Part shown: positions 7,660-14,569 of the stretch, piece by piece
How the letters are laid out: every line of letters starts with the position of its first letter
Numbering within the stretch: position 1 is the first letter of the stretch
From: an uncultured Alistipes sp.
GTDB lineage: Bacteria; Bacteroidota; Bacteroidia; Bacteroidales; Rikenellaceae
Reading direction: 5' to 3'
DNA length: 20,414 nt
Assembly: GCA_937911745.1 (NCBI GenBank)
Contig: CALDPX010000062.1
Coordinates: 1-20,414 of the forward strand
Notes under the pieces: model-generated
What the model was told of the DNA's origin: nothing
Database searches by the model: none
What the model saw: the letters and a program-made list of their open reading frames with translations, nothing else
Program-made: the position numbers and the translations under genes

Positions 7660-7982
7660 AATTAATTTCGACACCACCACCCCTCCGCCAATTTTTTTTC
7701 ACCTCCATTGATTATAATGTAAACAAAAATACCCTCTTGTAACTATGCCATCATTTATACTTCTGCCAATGTTTTCTCCTCCTGTGAGGGGGACTTCTTG
7801 TTTTGGGGAAGCCGAAAGGGTTGACCTTTTTTTGTGCTTGTGCGTTATGGTTGTGAGTCTGCGAAGAAATCCCTGCACTCGGAGTTGCACTTCTCGCTTC
7901 TTGATTAAAAAGACTCCGAACTCTTTTGGAAGGGGTTAAGCGTTACTCTATCCCTAATTCGGTGGAGTATAATTGAATATTA
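7660..7982. other. Gene-free stretch, possibly holding a small RNA
   Basis: About 320 bp with no convincing coding frame; the short frames here lack family features. On the plus strand a possible promoter (CTTG at 7736-7739, 18 bp, TACTTCTG at 7758-7765) is followed by several short hairpins, for example TCGGAGT pairing with ACTCCGA around 7880-7919, and then the strong terminator at 7983. No tRNA cloverleaf or known RNA class was recognised. Confidence 0.25.
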
Positions 7983-8011
7983 AGCCCTCCACAGTGCTGT
8001 GGAGGGCTTTT
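7983..8011. terminator. Strong, probably bidirectional terminator
   Basis: A near-perfect stem of up to 12 bp (AGCCCTCCACAG at 7983-7994 with CTGTGGAGGGCT at 7997-8008) is followed by TTTT on the plus strand and by an AT-rich tract on the minus strand. It lies about 60 bp past the stop of the TM2 gene (minus) and would also end any plus-strand transcript from the preceding gap. Confidence 0.85.
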
Positions 8012-8073
8012 GTCAAGACAGAACCATTCTATATTATAATTACAGATGGTGTGGTAAATTCTGCTGAATACGA

Positions 8074-8616
8074 TTAATACCCGGTAAACATCAAGTACTC
8101 CATCAGATCTTCGTAGTTATTCCTGCGGGTGGCATTTGAAATGAAGAACCAGTCTATTACGGTCCATACACCAAAACCTCCCATTGTAAGCAGCTTGGCG
8201 ATACCAAGTCCAACATCGCCTATATAGAACCTGTCAACGCCTAAATATCCAAGCAGAACGGATAGGATAAGGGCTGTTGACGGACTTTTGTAGTCCTGTG
8301 TGAGCATCATTTGAAAGGCGGCATCATCTACTTGTGCCAATCGATCTCTTAGGGTTCGGAGTTGTTTATTAGTAAAATACTTTTTATTAAGTGCCACCCA
8401 TTGGTTGATTTTGGAAGAATTTACAGTGTTACCATCAATAATGGCAATAAACTCTGCGAAGTCAGCGAGGTGGGTGGTAACCTCTTCCAATAAAGCCTTA
8501 TCAACCAATTCTGTTGAGTTTAGCACACAACTCGTTGCTGCACCATTTGTGGTGTTGGCGTTGGCTACCACTACGCAACCTATAAGAGTTGCAATTAGAA
8601 CAAAAAATTTCTTCAT
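8074..8616 (-). CDS. TM2 domain-containing membrane protein
   Basis: A 180-residue protein with an N-terminal signal peptide (about residues 1-20, ending A-N-A), an extracytoplasmic or periplasmic helical region of about 85 residues, and a C-terminal TM2 domain (about 108-168). The TM2 domain shows K-S-P-S-T-A-L-I-L-S-V-L-L-G-Y-L-G-V-D-R-F-Y-I-G at its first helix, a G-I-A-K-L-L-T-M-G-G-F-G-V-W-T-V-I-D-W-F second helix and a final polar tail. The D-R-F-Y turn between two helices is the family hallmark. The molecular function of bacterial TM2 proteins is unclear. It stands alone between two repeat-rich gaps and is followed by the terminator at 7983-8011. Confidence 0.9.
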   Translation of the reverse strand: MKKFFVLIATLIGCVVVANANTTNGAATSCVLNSTELVDKALLEEVTTHLADFAEFIAIIDGNTVNSSKINQWVALNKKYFTNKQLRTLRDRLAQVDDAAFQMMLTQDYKSPSTALILSVLLGYLGVDRFYIGDVGLGIAKLLTMGGFGVWTVIDWFFISNATRRNNYEDLMEYLMFTGY

Positions 8617-8691
8617 AACATTATAATTTAGTTTGTTTTCTGAAGCCCCAGACAGAAGTTTGATTTATGTATATATAATAGTATAACAAAA

Positions 8692-8885
8692 CGTGGGACT
8701 TATTGCTTGTTTATCATTGGTCGAGGTTCTGGAAAACCCAAGTCATCAATAAACAGAAAAGTCCCACGCCTTTTGAGCGTGAGCGCAACTTCCATTCCGA
8801 TGACTTTATAAAATTTTCCAGATTTCGACCAGTCGAATGTAAGCAAACGCTTGGTTATATGTATGGCGTCATAGTAAGACGCAAA
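8692..8885. repeat. Highly structured element with nested inverted repeats
   Basis: The outer arms CGTGGGACT (8692-8700) and AGTCCCACG (8760-8768) are perfect. Inside them TGTTTAT (8708-8714) pairs with ATAAACA (8749-8755), and GGTT/AACC closes the tip. To the right lie further hairpins: TTCGAC-CA-GTCGAA near 8824-8837, AAGC/GCTT near 8842-8852, and GCGTC/GACGC near 8866-8882. The minus strand keeps an open frame across the block, including a 31-codon frame from ATG at 8795 to TAA at 8700. I read this as an intergenic dispersed repeat or structured RNA rather than a gene. Confidence 0.5.
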
Positions 8886-8915
8886 AAATAAGCAATGTCT
8901 CTACATAGGCAGATG

Positions 8916-8939
8916 TTTGTGTTGATTAATCAACACAAA
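8916..8939. repeat. 24-bp perfect palindrome
   Basis: TTTGTGTTGATT (8916-8927) is followed directly by its exact reverse complement (8928-8939), with no spacer. It lies in the gap between the small HTH gene and the TM2 gene, both minus strand. A dimeric regulator site or the end of a repeat element are both possible; no known operator was recognised. Confidence 0.6.
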
Positions 8940-9044
8940 TATAACTACTTTTTACCGAAGTTCAATATGCGTAAATGAAAATTGGGAATAAAGGTAGTGA
9001 TAAACGTCACCTCCTTTTTTGTGATTTTGGTTCGTGGGCGAATA

Positions 9045-9076
9045 AAAAAAAGAGTTCCAACCTCGGAACTCTTTTT
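9045..9076 (-). terminator. Terminator of the small HTH gene
   Basis: AAAGAGTTCC and GGAACTCTTT form a stem of more than 10 bp (9045-9058 with 9065-9076), with A and T runs on both sides. It lies directly after the stop at 9081 on the minus strand. The flanking runs make it potentially bidirectional. Confidence 0.85.
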
Positions 9077-9080
9077 ACGT

Positions 9081-9329
9081 CTATTTCTCCAACTCGGCAA
9101 GGATGCGGAGTGCGGCGTTGTAGATGGTGTCATCATCGAAACTTACGGTACCTCCATCGGGACCCTCCTCGAAATGTACACCTGCGGTCGTTCCACCCTC
9201 AAAGTGGCGACCGCCAAAATAGTTCCTTACTTCGTCAGCATCGCAGCCTACTTCGTCTGCGATGCGCTGCATGCTTCCGCTGGGAAGGCGGTCTTTGATG
9301 CGGCGCAATTCATTAAAGGTTGTAATCAT
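9081..9329 (-). CDS. Small HTH-like putative DNA-binding protein
   Basis: An 82-residue acidic protein. The N-terminal 40 residues look like a short helix-turn-helix: helices around I-K-D-R-L-P and M-Q-R-I-A-D-E-V-G, then a recognition-type helix D-A-D-E-V-R-N-Y-F-G-G. Next come a Gly-rich beta segment (G-V-H-F-E-E-G-P-D-G-G) and a C-terminal helix. It resembles small conserved Bacteroidales proteins annotated as DNA-binding. No partner gene shares its transcript: it is flanked by its own terminator and by the divergent dnaK promoter region. The target is unknown. The ATG at 9329 follows an AT-rich leader typical of the phylum. Confidence 0.75.
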   Translation of the reverse strand: MITTFNELRRIKDRLPSGSMQRIADEVGCDADEVRNYFGGRHFEGGTTAGVHFEEGPDGGTVSFDDDTIYNAALRILAELEK

Positions 9330-9460
9330 AGTAATATAAGTATTAGTTGTTGTTAATCCATTAAACGCTAAAAATTAGCACCATAAAGTTACAACCCTTT
9401 TGTGGAATAAAAAAATTTTGCCACCACTTTTTTGCAACTTACATATTTTGACATCTCAAA

Positions 9461-9475
9461 CTGACATTTTGTCAG
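9461..9475. promoter_or_regulatory. Inverted repeat upstream of dnaK (possible activator site)
   Basis: CTGACA-TTT-TGTCAG is a perfect dyad with a 3-nt centre, about 55-70 bp upstream of the sigma-54-like element. A half-related TGTCAG recurs at 9503-9508. The distance and symmetry would fit an activator or repressor site for the heat-shock gene. Confidence 0.45.
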
Positions 9476-9528
9476 TGGCAGAGTTTGGCAATAGTATATA
9501 ATTGTCAGTCGTGGCAGACATTTTCTGC

Positions 9529-9544
9529 TTGGCACAGAGATTGA
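9529..9544 (+). promoter_or_regulatory. Possible sigma-54-type promoter of dnaK
   Basis: TTGGCACAGAGATTGA matches the -24/-12 consensus TTGGCAC-N5-TTGC with correct spacing and only the last base changed (A for C). Transcription would begin near 9556, leaving a leader of about 75 nt before the dnaK start at 9633. No CIRCE element is present. Confidence 0.45.
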
Positions 9545-9632
9545 ACAACAAAAGGCAAGAGCGGTGAAAATAGAGCCGCATAACAGAGAGATAACAACAA
9601 AAAAGTATAACAAATAAAACTATTTAAGAATT

Positions 9633-11528
9633 ATGGCAAAGATTATTGGTATTGACTTGGGTACAACCAACTCGTGTGTAGCAGTTATGGAGGGCAACGA
9701 GCCCGTAGTTATTCCCAACAGTGAGGGACACCGCACAACCCCCTCTATCGTGGCATTTACTGAGGGTGGCGAGCGTAAGGTGGGCGATCCTGCAAAGCGT
9801 CAGGCTATCACCAACCCCAAAAACACCGTATTCTCCATCAAACGCTTTATGGGCGAGAAGATGGCTCAGGTGGCAAAAGATGTAGCCCGCGTACCTTATA
9901 GGGTTGTGGCAGGTGCCAACGATGTTCCTATGGTGGAGATTGGCAACCGCAAATACACTCCTCAGGAGATTTCGGCTATCGTGCTCCAAAAGATGAAAAA
10001 GACCGCTGAGGACTACCTCGGAACCACCGTTTCGGAGGCTGTCATCACCGTTCCTGCATATTTTAGCGACTCACAGCGTCAGGCAACCAAAGAGGCAGGC
10101 GAGATTGCAGGTTTGAAAGTTCGCCGTATCATCAACGAGCCTACCGCAGCCGCTCTGGCTTATGGTCTTGACAAGGCAGGTAAGGATATGAAGATTGCCG
10201 TATACGACCTTGGTGGTGGTACCTTCGATATCTCCATCTTGGAACTTGGTGATGGTGTATTCGAGGTTAAGTCGACCAATGGCGACACCCACCTCGGTGG
10301 TGACGACTTCGACCACGTTATTATTGACTGGATGGCTGCCGAGTTCCAGAGCAAACACGGTATTGATCTCCGCAAAGATCCTATGGCTATGCAGCGTCTG
10401 AAAGAGGCAGCAGAGAAGGCTAAAATCGAACTTTCGAGCAGCACCTCGACCGAGATCAACCTTCCCTACATTATGCCCGTAGACGGTATTCCTCAGCACC
10501 TTGTGATGACTCTCACTCGTGCCAAATTCGAGCAACTTGCCGACAACCTCATCCGCGCAACCATCGAGCCTTGCCGCAAAGCACTTAGCGATGCAGGTTT
10601 CAGCGCAAGCCAGATTGACGAGGTTATCCTCGTGGGTGGTTCGACTCGTATTCCCGCAATCCAGAAGGTTGTGGAGGAGTTCTTCGGCAAAGCACCCTCC
10701 AAGGGCGTGAACCCCGATGAGGTTGTGGCTATCGGTGCAGCAATTCAGGGTGGCGTGCTGACCGGCGAGGTTAAGGATGTGCTCCTTTTGGATGTTACTC
10801 CTCTGTCGCTCGGTATCGAGACTCTCGGTGGTGTATTCACCCGCCTGATTGATGCCAATACAACCATTCCCGTACGCAAGAGCCAGGTATTCTCCACTGC
10901 ACAGGATAACCAGCCCGAGGTTGAGATTCACGTTTTGCAGGGCGAGCGCCAGATGGCACGCGACAACAAGACCATTGGTCGCTTCCACCTCGATGGCATC
11001 CCCGCAGCACCCCGTGGCGTTCCCCAGATTGAGGTTTCGTTCGATATCGACGCCAACGGTATTCTCAATGTGTCGGCTAAGGACAAAGGTACCGGCAAGG
11101 AGCAGAGCATCCGCATCGAGGCTTCGAGCGGCTTGACCGAGGCAGAAATTCAGCGTATGCGTGACGAGGCTAAGGCAAACGAGGCAAAAGACAAAGAGGA
11201 GCGCGAGAGGGTAGACAAAATCAACGGCGCCGATAGTATGATTTTCTCGACTGAGAAACAGCTCAAAGAGTATGGCGACAAGATTCCTGCCGAGAAGAAG
11301 CAGGCTATCGAGAGCGCACTCGCAGAGCTCAAAACCGCTCACTCCTCGCAGAATCTTGCAGGTATTGACGCAGCAACCGAGAAACTCAACGCCGCTTGGC
11401 AGGCTGCATCGCAGGACATCTACGCTCAGGCTGGCGCACAGCAGGCTCAGGGTGCACCTCAGGGCGAGCCCCAGCAGAATGGTGGTCAGCAGCAGGCTGA
11501 GGATGTAGAGTTTGAAGAGGTAAAATAA
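9633..11528 (+). CDS. dnaK: Molecular chaperone DnaK (Hsp70)
   Basis: A 631-residue protein of normal length for DnaK. The nucleotide-binding domain starts I-G-I-D-L-G-T-T-N-S-C and contains V-Y-D-L-G-G-G-T-F-D (phosphate 2) and V-I-L-V-G-G-S-T-R-I-P (adenosine motif). The linker V-L-L-L-D-V-T-P-L-S-L leads to the substrate-binding domain, a helical lid rich in K and E, and a disordered Q/G/A-rich tail ending E-F-E-E-V-K. It folds and holds unfolded proteins with DnaJ and GrpE, neither of which is encoded nearby, so it is monocistronic here. The upstream gap carries a possible sigma-54-like element and a dyad, suggesting stress-controlled expression. Hairpin copy A of the repeat family follows 50 bp after the stop. 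Confidence 0.98.
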   Translation: MAKIIGIDLGTTNSCVAVMEGNEPVVIPNSEGHRTTPSIVAFTEGGERKVGDPAKRQAITNPKNTVFSIKRFMGEKMAQVAKDVARVPYRVVAGANDVPMVEIGNRKYTPQEISAIVLQKMKKTAEDYLGTTVSEAVITVPAYFSDSQRQATKEAGEIAGLKVRRIINEPTAAALAYGLDKAGKDMKIAVYDLGGGTFDISILELGDGVFEVKSTNGDTHLGGDDFDHVIIDWMAAEFQSKHGIDLRKDPMAMQRLKEAAEKAKIELSSSTSTEINLPYIMPVDGIPQHLVMTLTRAKFEQLADNLIRATIEPCRKALSDAGFSASQIDEVILVGGSTRIPAIQKVVEEFFGKAPSKGVNPDEVVAIGAAIQGGVLTGEVKDVLLLDVTPLSLGIETLGGVFTRLIDANTTIPVRKSQVFSTAQDNQPEVEIHVLQGERQMARDNKTIGRFHLDGIPAAPRGVPQIEVSFDIDANGILNVSAKDKGTGKEQSIRIEASSGLTEAEIQRMRDEAKANEAKDKEERERVDKINGADSMIFSTEKQLKEYGDKIPAEKKQAIESALAELKTAHSSQNLAGIDAATEKLNAAWQAASQDIYAQAGAQQAQGAPQGEPQQNGGQQQAEDVEFEEVK

Positions 11529-11569
11529 CTTTCCGAGTAAAAGCGTGCCTTGCTGGTGATTTTTTCACT

Positions 11570-11660
11570 AACGGCAACGGGCGAGACCCTCATTTACGAT
11601 GAGTAAACTGCGGGTCTCGCCTTCTTGTTTGGCACAAAATTTCCTCCGTTAAAATCGTTT
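11570..11660 (+). repeat. Hairpin repeat family, copy A (3' of dnaK)
   Basis: Outer stem GGCGAGACCC (11580-11589) with GGGTCTCGCC (11612-11621), inner stem TTTAC/GTAAA, conserved loop frame CTCATTTACG-N4-GTAAACTGCGG, followed by a tail that ends in an oligo-T run (about 11653-11664). Copies B (same strand) and C (opposite strand) share the loop but have different, still-paired stems. It may act as dnaK's 3' end. Confidence 0.75.
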
Positions 11661-11828
11661 TTTTGTCGGTAGAAATCCCTGCACAAAAGAGGCGTTACGT
11701 CTCCGCCTAAAATCTGCTCACTTATTTGCACTATTTTTTTTGGTGCGTTTTGTTAGTAAAAAACTCCCTCAGCAAAACCAACTTTTCTTTCGGAAAGTCT
11801 TACGCAAATAAGCGGCATCTTTGGTGTT

Positions 11829-11922
11829 GCACTACGATAGGCGAGTTCCTCATTTACGTCAAGTAAACTGCGGACTCGCCTTCTTGTTTAGCACAAAAGT
11901 TTCTCCGTTAAAATCGTTTTTT
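11829..11922 (+). repeat. Hairpin repeat family, copy B
   Basis: Same layout as copy A: GGCGAGTTCC (11840-11849) pairs with GGACTCGCC (11872-11880) with one bulge, around the conserved TTTAC/GTAAA loop. The following 45 nt tail is nearly identical to that of copy A and ends in T8. The preceding TTGCACTACGATA is shared with copy C. Confidence 0.75.
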
Positions 11923-12005
11923 TTGGGGCATATGGGAGATATGGGAGAACTGAGAGATATGAGATTGGACCACAGCCATATCCCCCCCTAAATGTAGGGA
12001 GGTGC

Positions 12006-12129
12006 AAATAGCAATATAATCGAGCGAGTTATAGGCGCACAAGAAAACTCCCTCCGCAGTTTACTAAGCGTAAATGAGGAGGGAGTTTATCGCAGTGCAA
12101 CGACTAAATCGCCGATTATATTGCTATTT
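12006..12129 (-). repeat. Hairpin repeat family, copy C, enclosed in a 17-bp inverted repeat
   Basis: On the minus strand, AAACTCCCTCC (12088-12078) pairs with GGAGGGAGTTT (12055-12045) around the same conserved loop as copies A and B. A further perfect 17-bp inverted repeat (12006-12022 and 12113-12129) encloses it and includes the rny stop codon. The whole block probably folds at the 3' end of rny RNA and may serve as its terminator or stabiliser. Confidence 0.7.
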
Positions 12130-13671
12130 TGCGTAGGCTACGGCACGAGTTTCACGAATAACAGTAATCTTAACCTGACCGGGATAGGTCATCTCGTCCT
12201 GAATCTTCTTGGCGATATCGTGGCTGAGCTGCTCGCTGTCGGCATCGGAAATCTTGTCTGCACCAACAATAACCCTCAACTCGCGACCTGCCTGGATGGC
12301 GTAGGTCTTCATAACACCGGGGTAGGAGAGTGCGATATCCTCCATCTCTTTGAGGCGTTTGATGTAGCTCTCCACAATCTCGCTACGAGCACCGGGACGT
12401 GCGCCCGAAATGGCGTCACATACCTGCACAATGGGGGCGATGAGAGAGGTCATCTCCATCTCCTCGTGGTGCGAACCAACGGCGTTGCAAACCTCGGCTT
12501 TCTCTTTGTACTTCTCGCAGAGTTTCATACCAATCATTGCGTGTGGCAGTTCGGGCTCGTCATCGGGCACCTTGCCAATGTCGTGCAACAGACCTGCGCG
12601 GCGTGCATTCTTGACGTTCAGACCCAACTCGGCAGCCATAATACCGCACAAGTTGGCGGTCTCGCGTGCGTGCTGCAAGAGGTTCTGACCATACGAAGAG
12701 CGGTACTTCATCTTACCGATAAGCCTTACAAGTTCGGGGTGCATATTGTGGATACCGAGGTCGATGGTGGTGCGTTTGCCCACCTCGGCAATCTCGTCCT
12801 CAATCTGTTTCTTTACCTTTGCTACAACCTCCTCGATGCGTGCGGGGTGGATGCGACCATCCGTTACGAGTTGGTGCAGAGCAAGGCGTGCAATCTCCCT
12901 ACGAACGGGGTCGAAGCCCGAGAGAATGATAGCATCAGGAGTGTCATCAACGATAATCTCCACACCCGTAGCAGCCTCCAAAGCGCGGATGTTGCGACCT
13001 TCGCGACCAATGATGCGACCTTTCACCTCATCGGAGTCGATGTTGAATACGGTTACGGAGTTCTCAATAGCAGTCTCGGTTGCCACCCTCTGGATGGTCT
13101 GCACAACGATGCGTTTTGCCTCCTTGTTGGCGGTCAGTTTTGCCTCCTCGATGGTGTCGTTGATGTAGGTCTGAGCCTCCTGCTCCGCCTCCGACTTCAT
13201 ATTCTCCATAAGGACATTTTTCGCCTCCTCGGCACTCATACCGCCAATCTGTTCGAGTTTGACGTTCTGCTCACGGATGATACGCTCCAAGTCCTCTTTG
13301 CGCTTATCGAGCGATGCCAACTGACCATTGAGGTTGTCTTTGAGTTTCTCTACCTCGTTGTTCTTCTTGTCCAACTCGCTACGCTGCTGATTGAGGTTGT
13401 TCTCTATCTGTTTGATACCCTGCTCGCGCTGGTTGAGTTTCTGGTTGCGCTCATTGACGGTGCGATCGTGTTCCCTTTTGAGTTCGAGGAATTTCTCTTT
13501 TGCCTGTAACTCTTTCTCTTTACGAATCATTTCGCCCTGTGCTTCTGCCTCTTTCAAGAGAGCCTCTCGGCGACTTCTCACGGTGCTCTTGGTTATCGTA
13601 TTCGACACAACAATGTAGACACTTACGCCTACCACTGCCGAGATAACCGCTGTTAATACTATTGTTATCAT
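12124..13671 (-). CDS. rny: Ribonuclease Y
   Basis: A 515-residue membrane-anchored endoribonuclease that starts mRNA decay. Residues 1-23 form a single N-terminal membrane helix, residues about 30-200 a long charged coiled coil, and residues about 208-275 a KH RNA-binding domain with its G-R-E-G loop (222-225). The C-terminal HD domain shows a histidine in L-L-Q-H-A-R-E-T-A and the H-D pair in L-L-H-D-I-G-K (about 361-367), which bind the catalytic metals. Length matches the family. Upstream on the same strand are the 6S-like RNA, zapA and its coiled-coil partner; downstream the stop codon is part of a large inverted repeat. It converges with dnaK. Confidence 0.97.
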   Translation of the reverse strand: MITIVLTAVISAVVGVSVYIVVSNTITKSTVRSRREALLKEAEAQGEMIRKEKELQAKEKFLELKREHDRTVNERNQKLNQREQGIKQIENNLNQQRSELDKKNNEVEKLKDNLNGQLASLDKRKEDLERIIREQNVKLEQIGGMSAEEAKNVLMENMKSEAEQEAQTYINDTIEEAKLTANKEAKRIVVQTIQRVATETAIENSVTVFNIDSDEVKGRIIGREGRNIRALEAATGVEIIVDDTPDAIILSGFDPVRREIARLALHQLVTDGRIHPARIEEVVAKVKKQIEDEIAEVGKRTTIDLGIHNMHPELVRLIGKMKYRSSYGQNLLQHARETANLCGIMAAELGLNVKNARRAGLLHDIGKVPDDEPELPHAMIGMKLCEKYKEKAEVCNAVGSHHEEMEMTSLIAPIVQVCDAISGARPGARSEIVESYIKRLKEMEDIALSYPGVMKTYAIQAGRELRVIVGADKISDADSEQLSHDIAKKIQDEMTYPGQVKITVIRETRAVAYAK

Positions 13672-13727
13672 AATTTACCTTACTTTGTTAATGTTGTTAT
13701 CGTTTAGTTATTAGTAAAATGTTGTTC

Positions 13728-13758
13728 AAAAAAAACCCACATAGATTCCAAGAAATGT
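13728..13758 (-). terminator. Terminator of the 6S-like RNA
   Basis: On the minus strand, ACAT...ATGT arms with an inner TTC/GAA pair (13758-13739, one bulge) lead through GGG into eight T residues (13735-13728). It would separate the small RNA upstream from rny downstream. Confidence 0.55.
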
Positions 13759-13900
13759 TTGACGAAACTACCGAATCGTCATAGGTGAGAGCTCCGTATT
13801 ATATATCGCAAACGTCTAACGGCACCACCGAAGTAGCACTCCCCCTTGCGGGGTTACCTAAGCCTGTTTTTGATACTACGAGTAACTCTCAATTTTTTAA
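13728..13900 (-). ncRNA. ssrS: Probable 6S-type RNA between zapA and rny
   Basis: On the minus strand a GC-rich, strongly structured block follows zapA: CCCCGCAAGGGG hairpin (about 13854-13843), then a GTGCTAC-TTCG-GTGGTGC hairpin with G-U pairs (about 13839-13822), an AT-rich open segment (about 13808-13796), and a distal TAGGT/ACCTA pairing that closes the block. It ends at the U8 terminator. No coding frame fits. 6S RNA beside zapA is a known bacterial arrangement, and the AT-rich bubble closed by helices resembles the promoter mimic of 6S. The 5' end is not fixed. Assignment rests on context and shape. Confidence 0.5.
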
Positions 13901-13939
13901 GTGTTGAGTTTCGCAAATCTGAAATGGAATCAATGCGGG

Positions 13940-14108
13940 TAGGTTGGGTTGTTGTACAAATTATTTTCGGCTGCTTTTGGAATTCTTTTGGTACCTTCCT
14001 TGCCTCTTCTCGGTTACAATGCCCGCGCATTGCGCCCTCGAAGGAGTCGAGGAATCTACTCAAAATAGTTCCCAAAATTACCTCGAAATAATTTGCACAA
14101 CCTCCCAA
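13940..14108. repeat. Large imperfect palindrome (MITE-like or dispersed intergenic repeat)
   Basis: Arms of about 70 bp are imperfect reverse complements: the left end GGGTTGTTGTACAAATTATT (13946-13965) mirrors the right end AATAATTTGCACAACCTCCC (14087-14106). The centre is a perfect CAATGC-CCGC-GCATTG hairpin (about 14018-14033). Small frames on both strands run through it but look like by-products. It holds no transposase. It lies between zapA and the 6S-like RNA. Confidence 0.65.
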
Positions 14109-14233
14109 TATAGATATTTCAATATGACAAATACATATTGAGTTCTATATCAGTCTTTATTCCTTTTGTATGTGTACAAAGAACGTGTTGGTCTTAGAGT
14201 GTGCAGCCTTTGTTATCCTCCCATTGCGCCCCT

Positions 14234-14524
14234 CTATTTGAGTTTTGCAAGGTGCGCTTCGAGCATACGGTCGAGGCGAGTGAGTTCTGCCATATCGTCG
14301 TCGAGACTGCGCGAGGTAGCCTGCTGCACCTTGCCCAGCGCAAGCAGCAATGCCGCATACGAAAGCACTCCTTCGTCGTCGAGCTCGAAGGTCGATTTGA
14401 TTTTGGAAATCATCTCGTTAGTCTCCCTCTCAGCCTTGCGATACAACTCCTCCTGTGCGCGGTCGATAGTGAATGGATACTTGCGACCTGCAACCGTAAG
14501 ATGTATTTTCAGAGGTTCTGCCAT
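14234..14524 (-). CDS. zapA: Cell division protein ZapA
   Basis: A 96-residue cytoplasmic protein, standard size for ZapA, which cross-links FtsZ filaments at the division ring. The N-terminal globular part has I-H-L-T-V-A-G-R-K-Y-P-F-T-I and E-E-L-Y-R-K-A-E-R-E-T-N; the second half is a coiled-coil dimerisation helix (from about residue 50) ending L-D-R-M-L-E-A-H-L-A-K-L. It follows a coiled-coil gene by about 45 bp on the same strand and probably shares its promoter at 14910-14917. The 6S-like RNA and rny follow. Confidence 0.93.
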   Translation of the reverse strand: MAEPLKIHLTVAGRKYPFTIDRAQEELYRKAERETNEMISKIKSTFELDDEGVLSYAALLLALGKVQQATSRSLDDDMAELTRLDRMLEAHLAKLK

Positions 14525-14569
14525 ACTGCTTTACCAAAAAAACTTAATCTCTCACTCTCAAATGTTTCT

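Noticed and set aside
9330..9632. CIRCE/HrcA site before dnaK
   Set aside because: No TTAGCACTC-N9-GAGTGCTAA-type repeat is present in the upstream gap.
10071..11342. Long minus-strand open frame (423 codons) opposite dnaK
   Set aside because: Antisense shadow of dnaK; such shadows are common in genes with biased third positions.
7865..11684. A 14-nt direct match (AGAAATCCCTGCAC at 7865 and 11671)
   Set aside because: One 14-nt match is about what chance gives in a 20-kb window, and the flanks do not match.
12121..13509. Long plus-strand open frame (462 codons) opposite rny
   Set aside because: It is antisense to a clear RNase Y gene, with low-complexity composition caused by the codon pattern of the sense gene and no family features.
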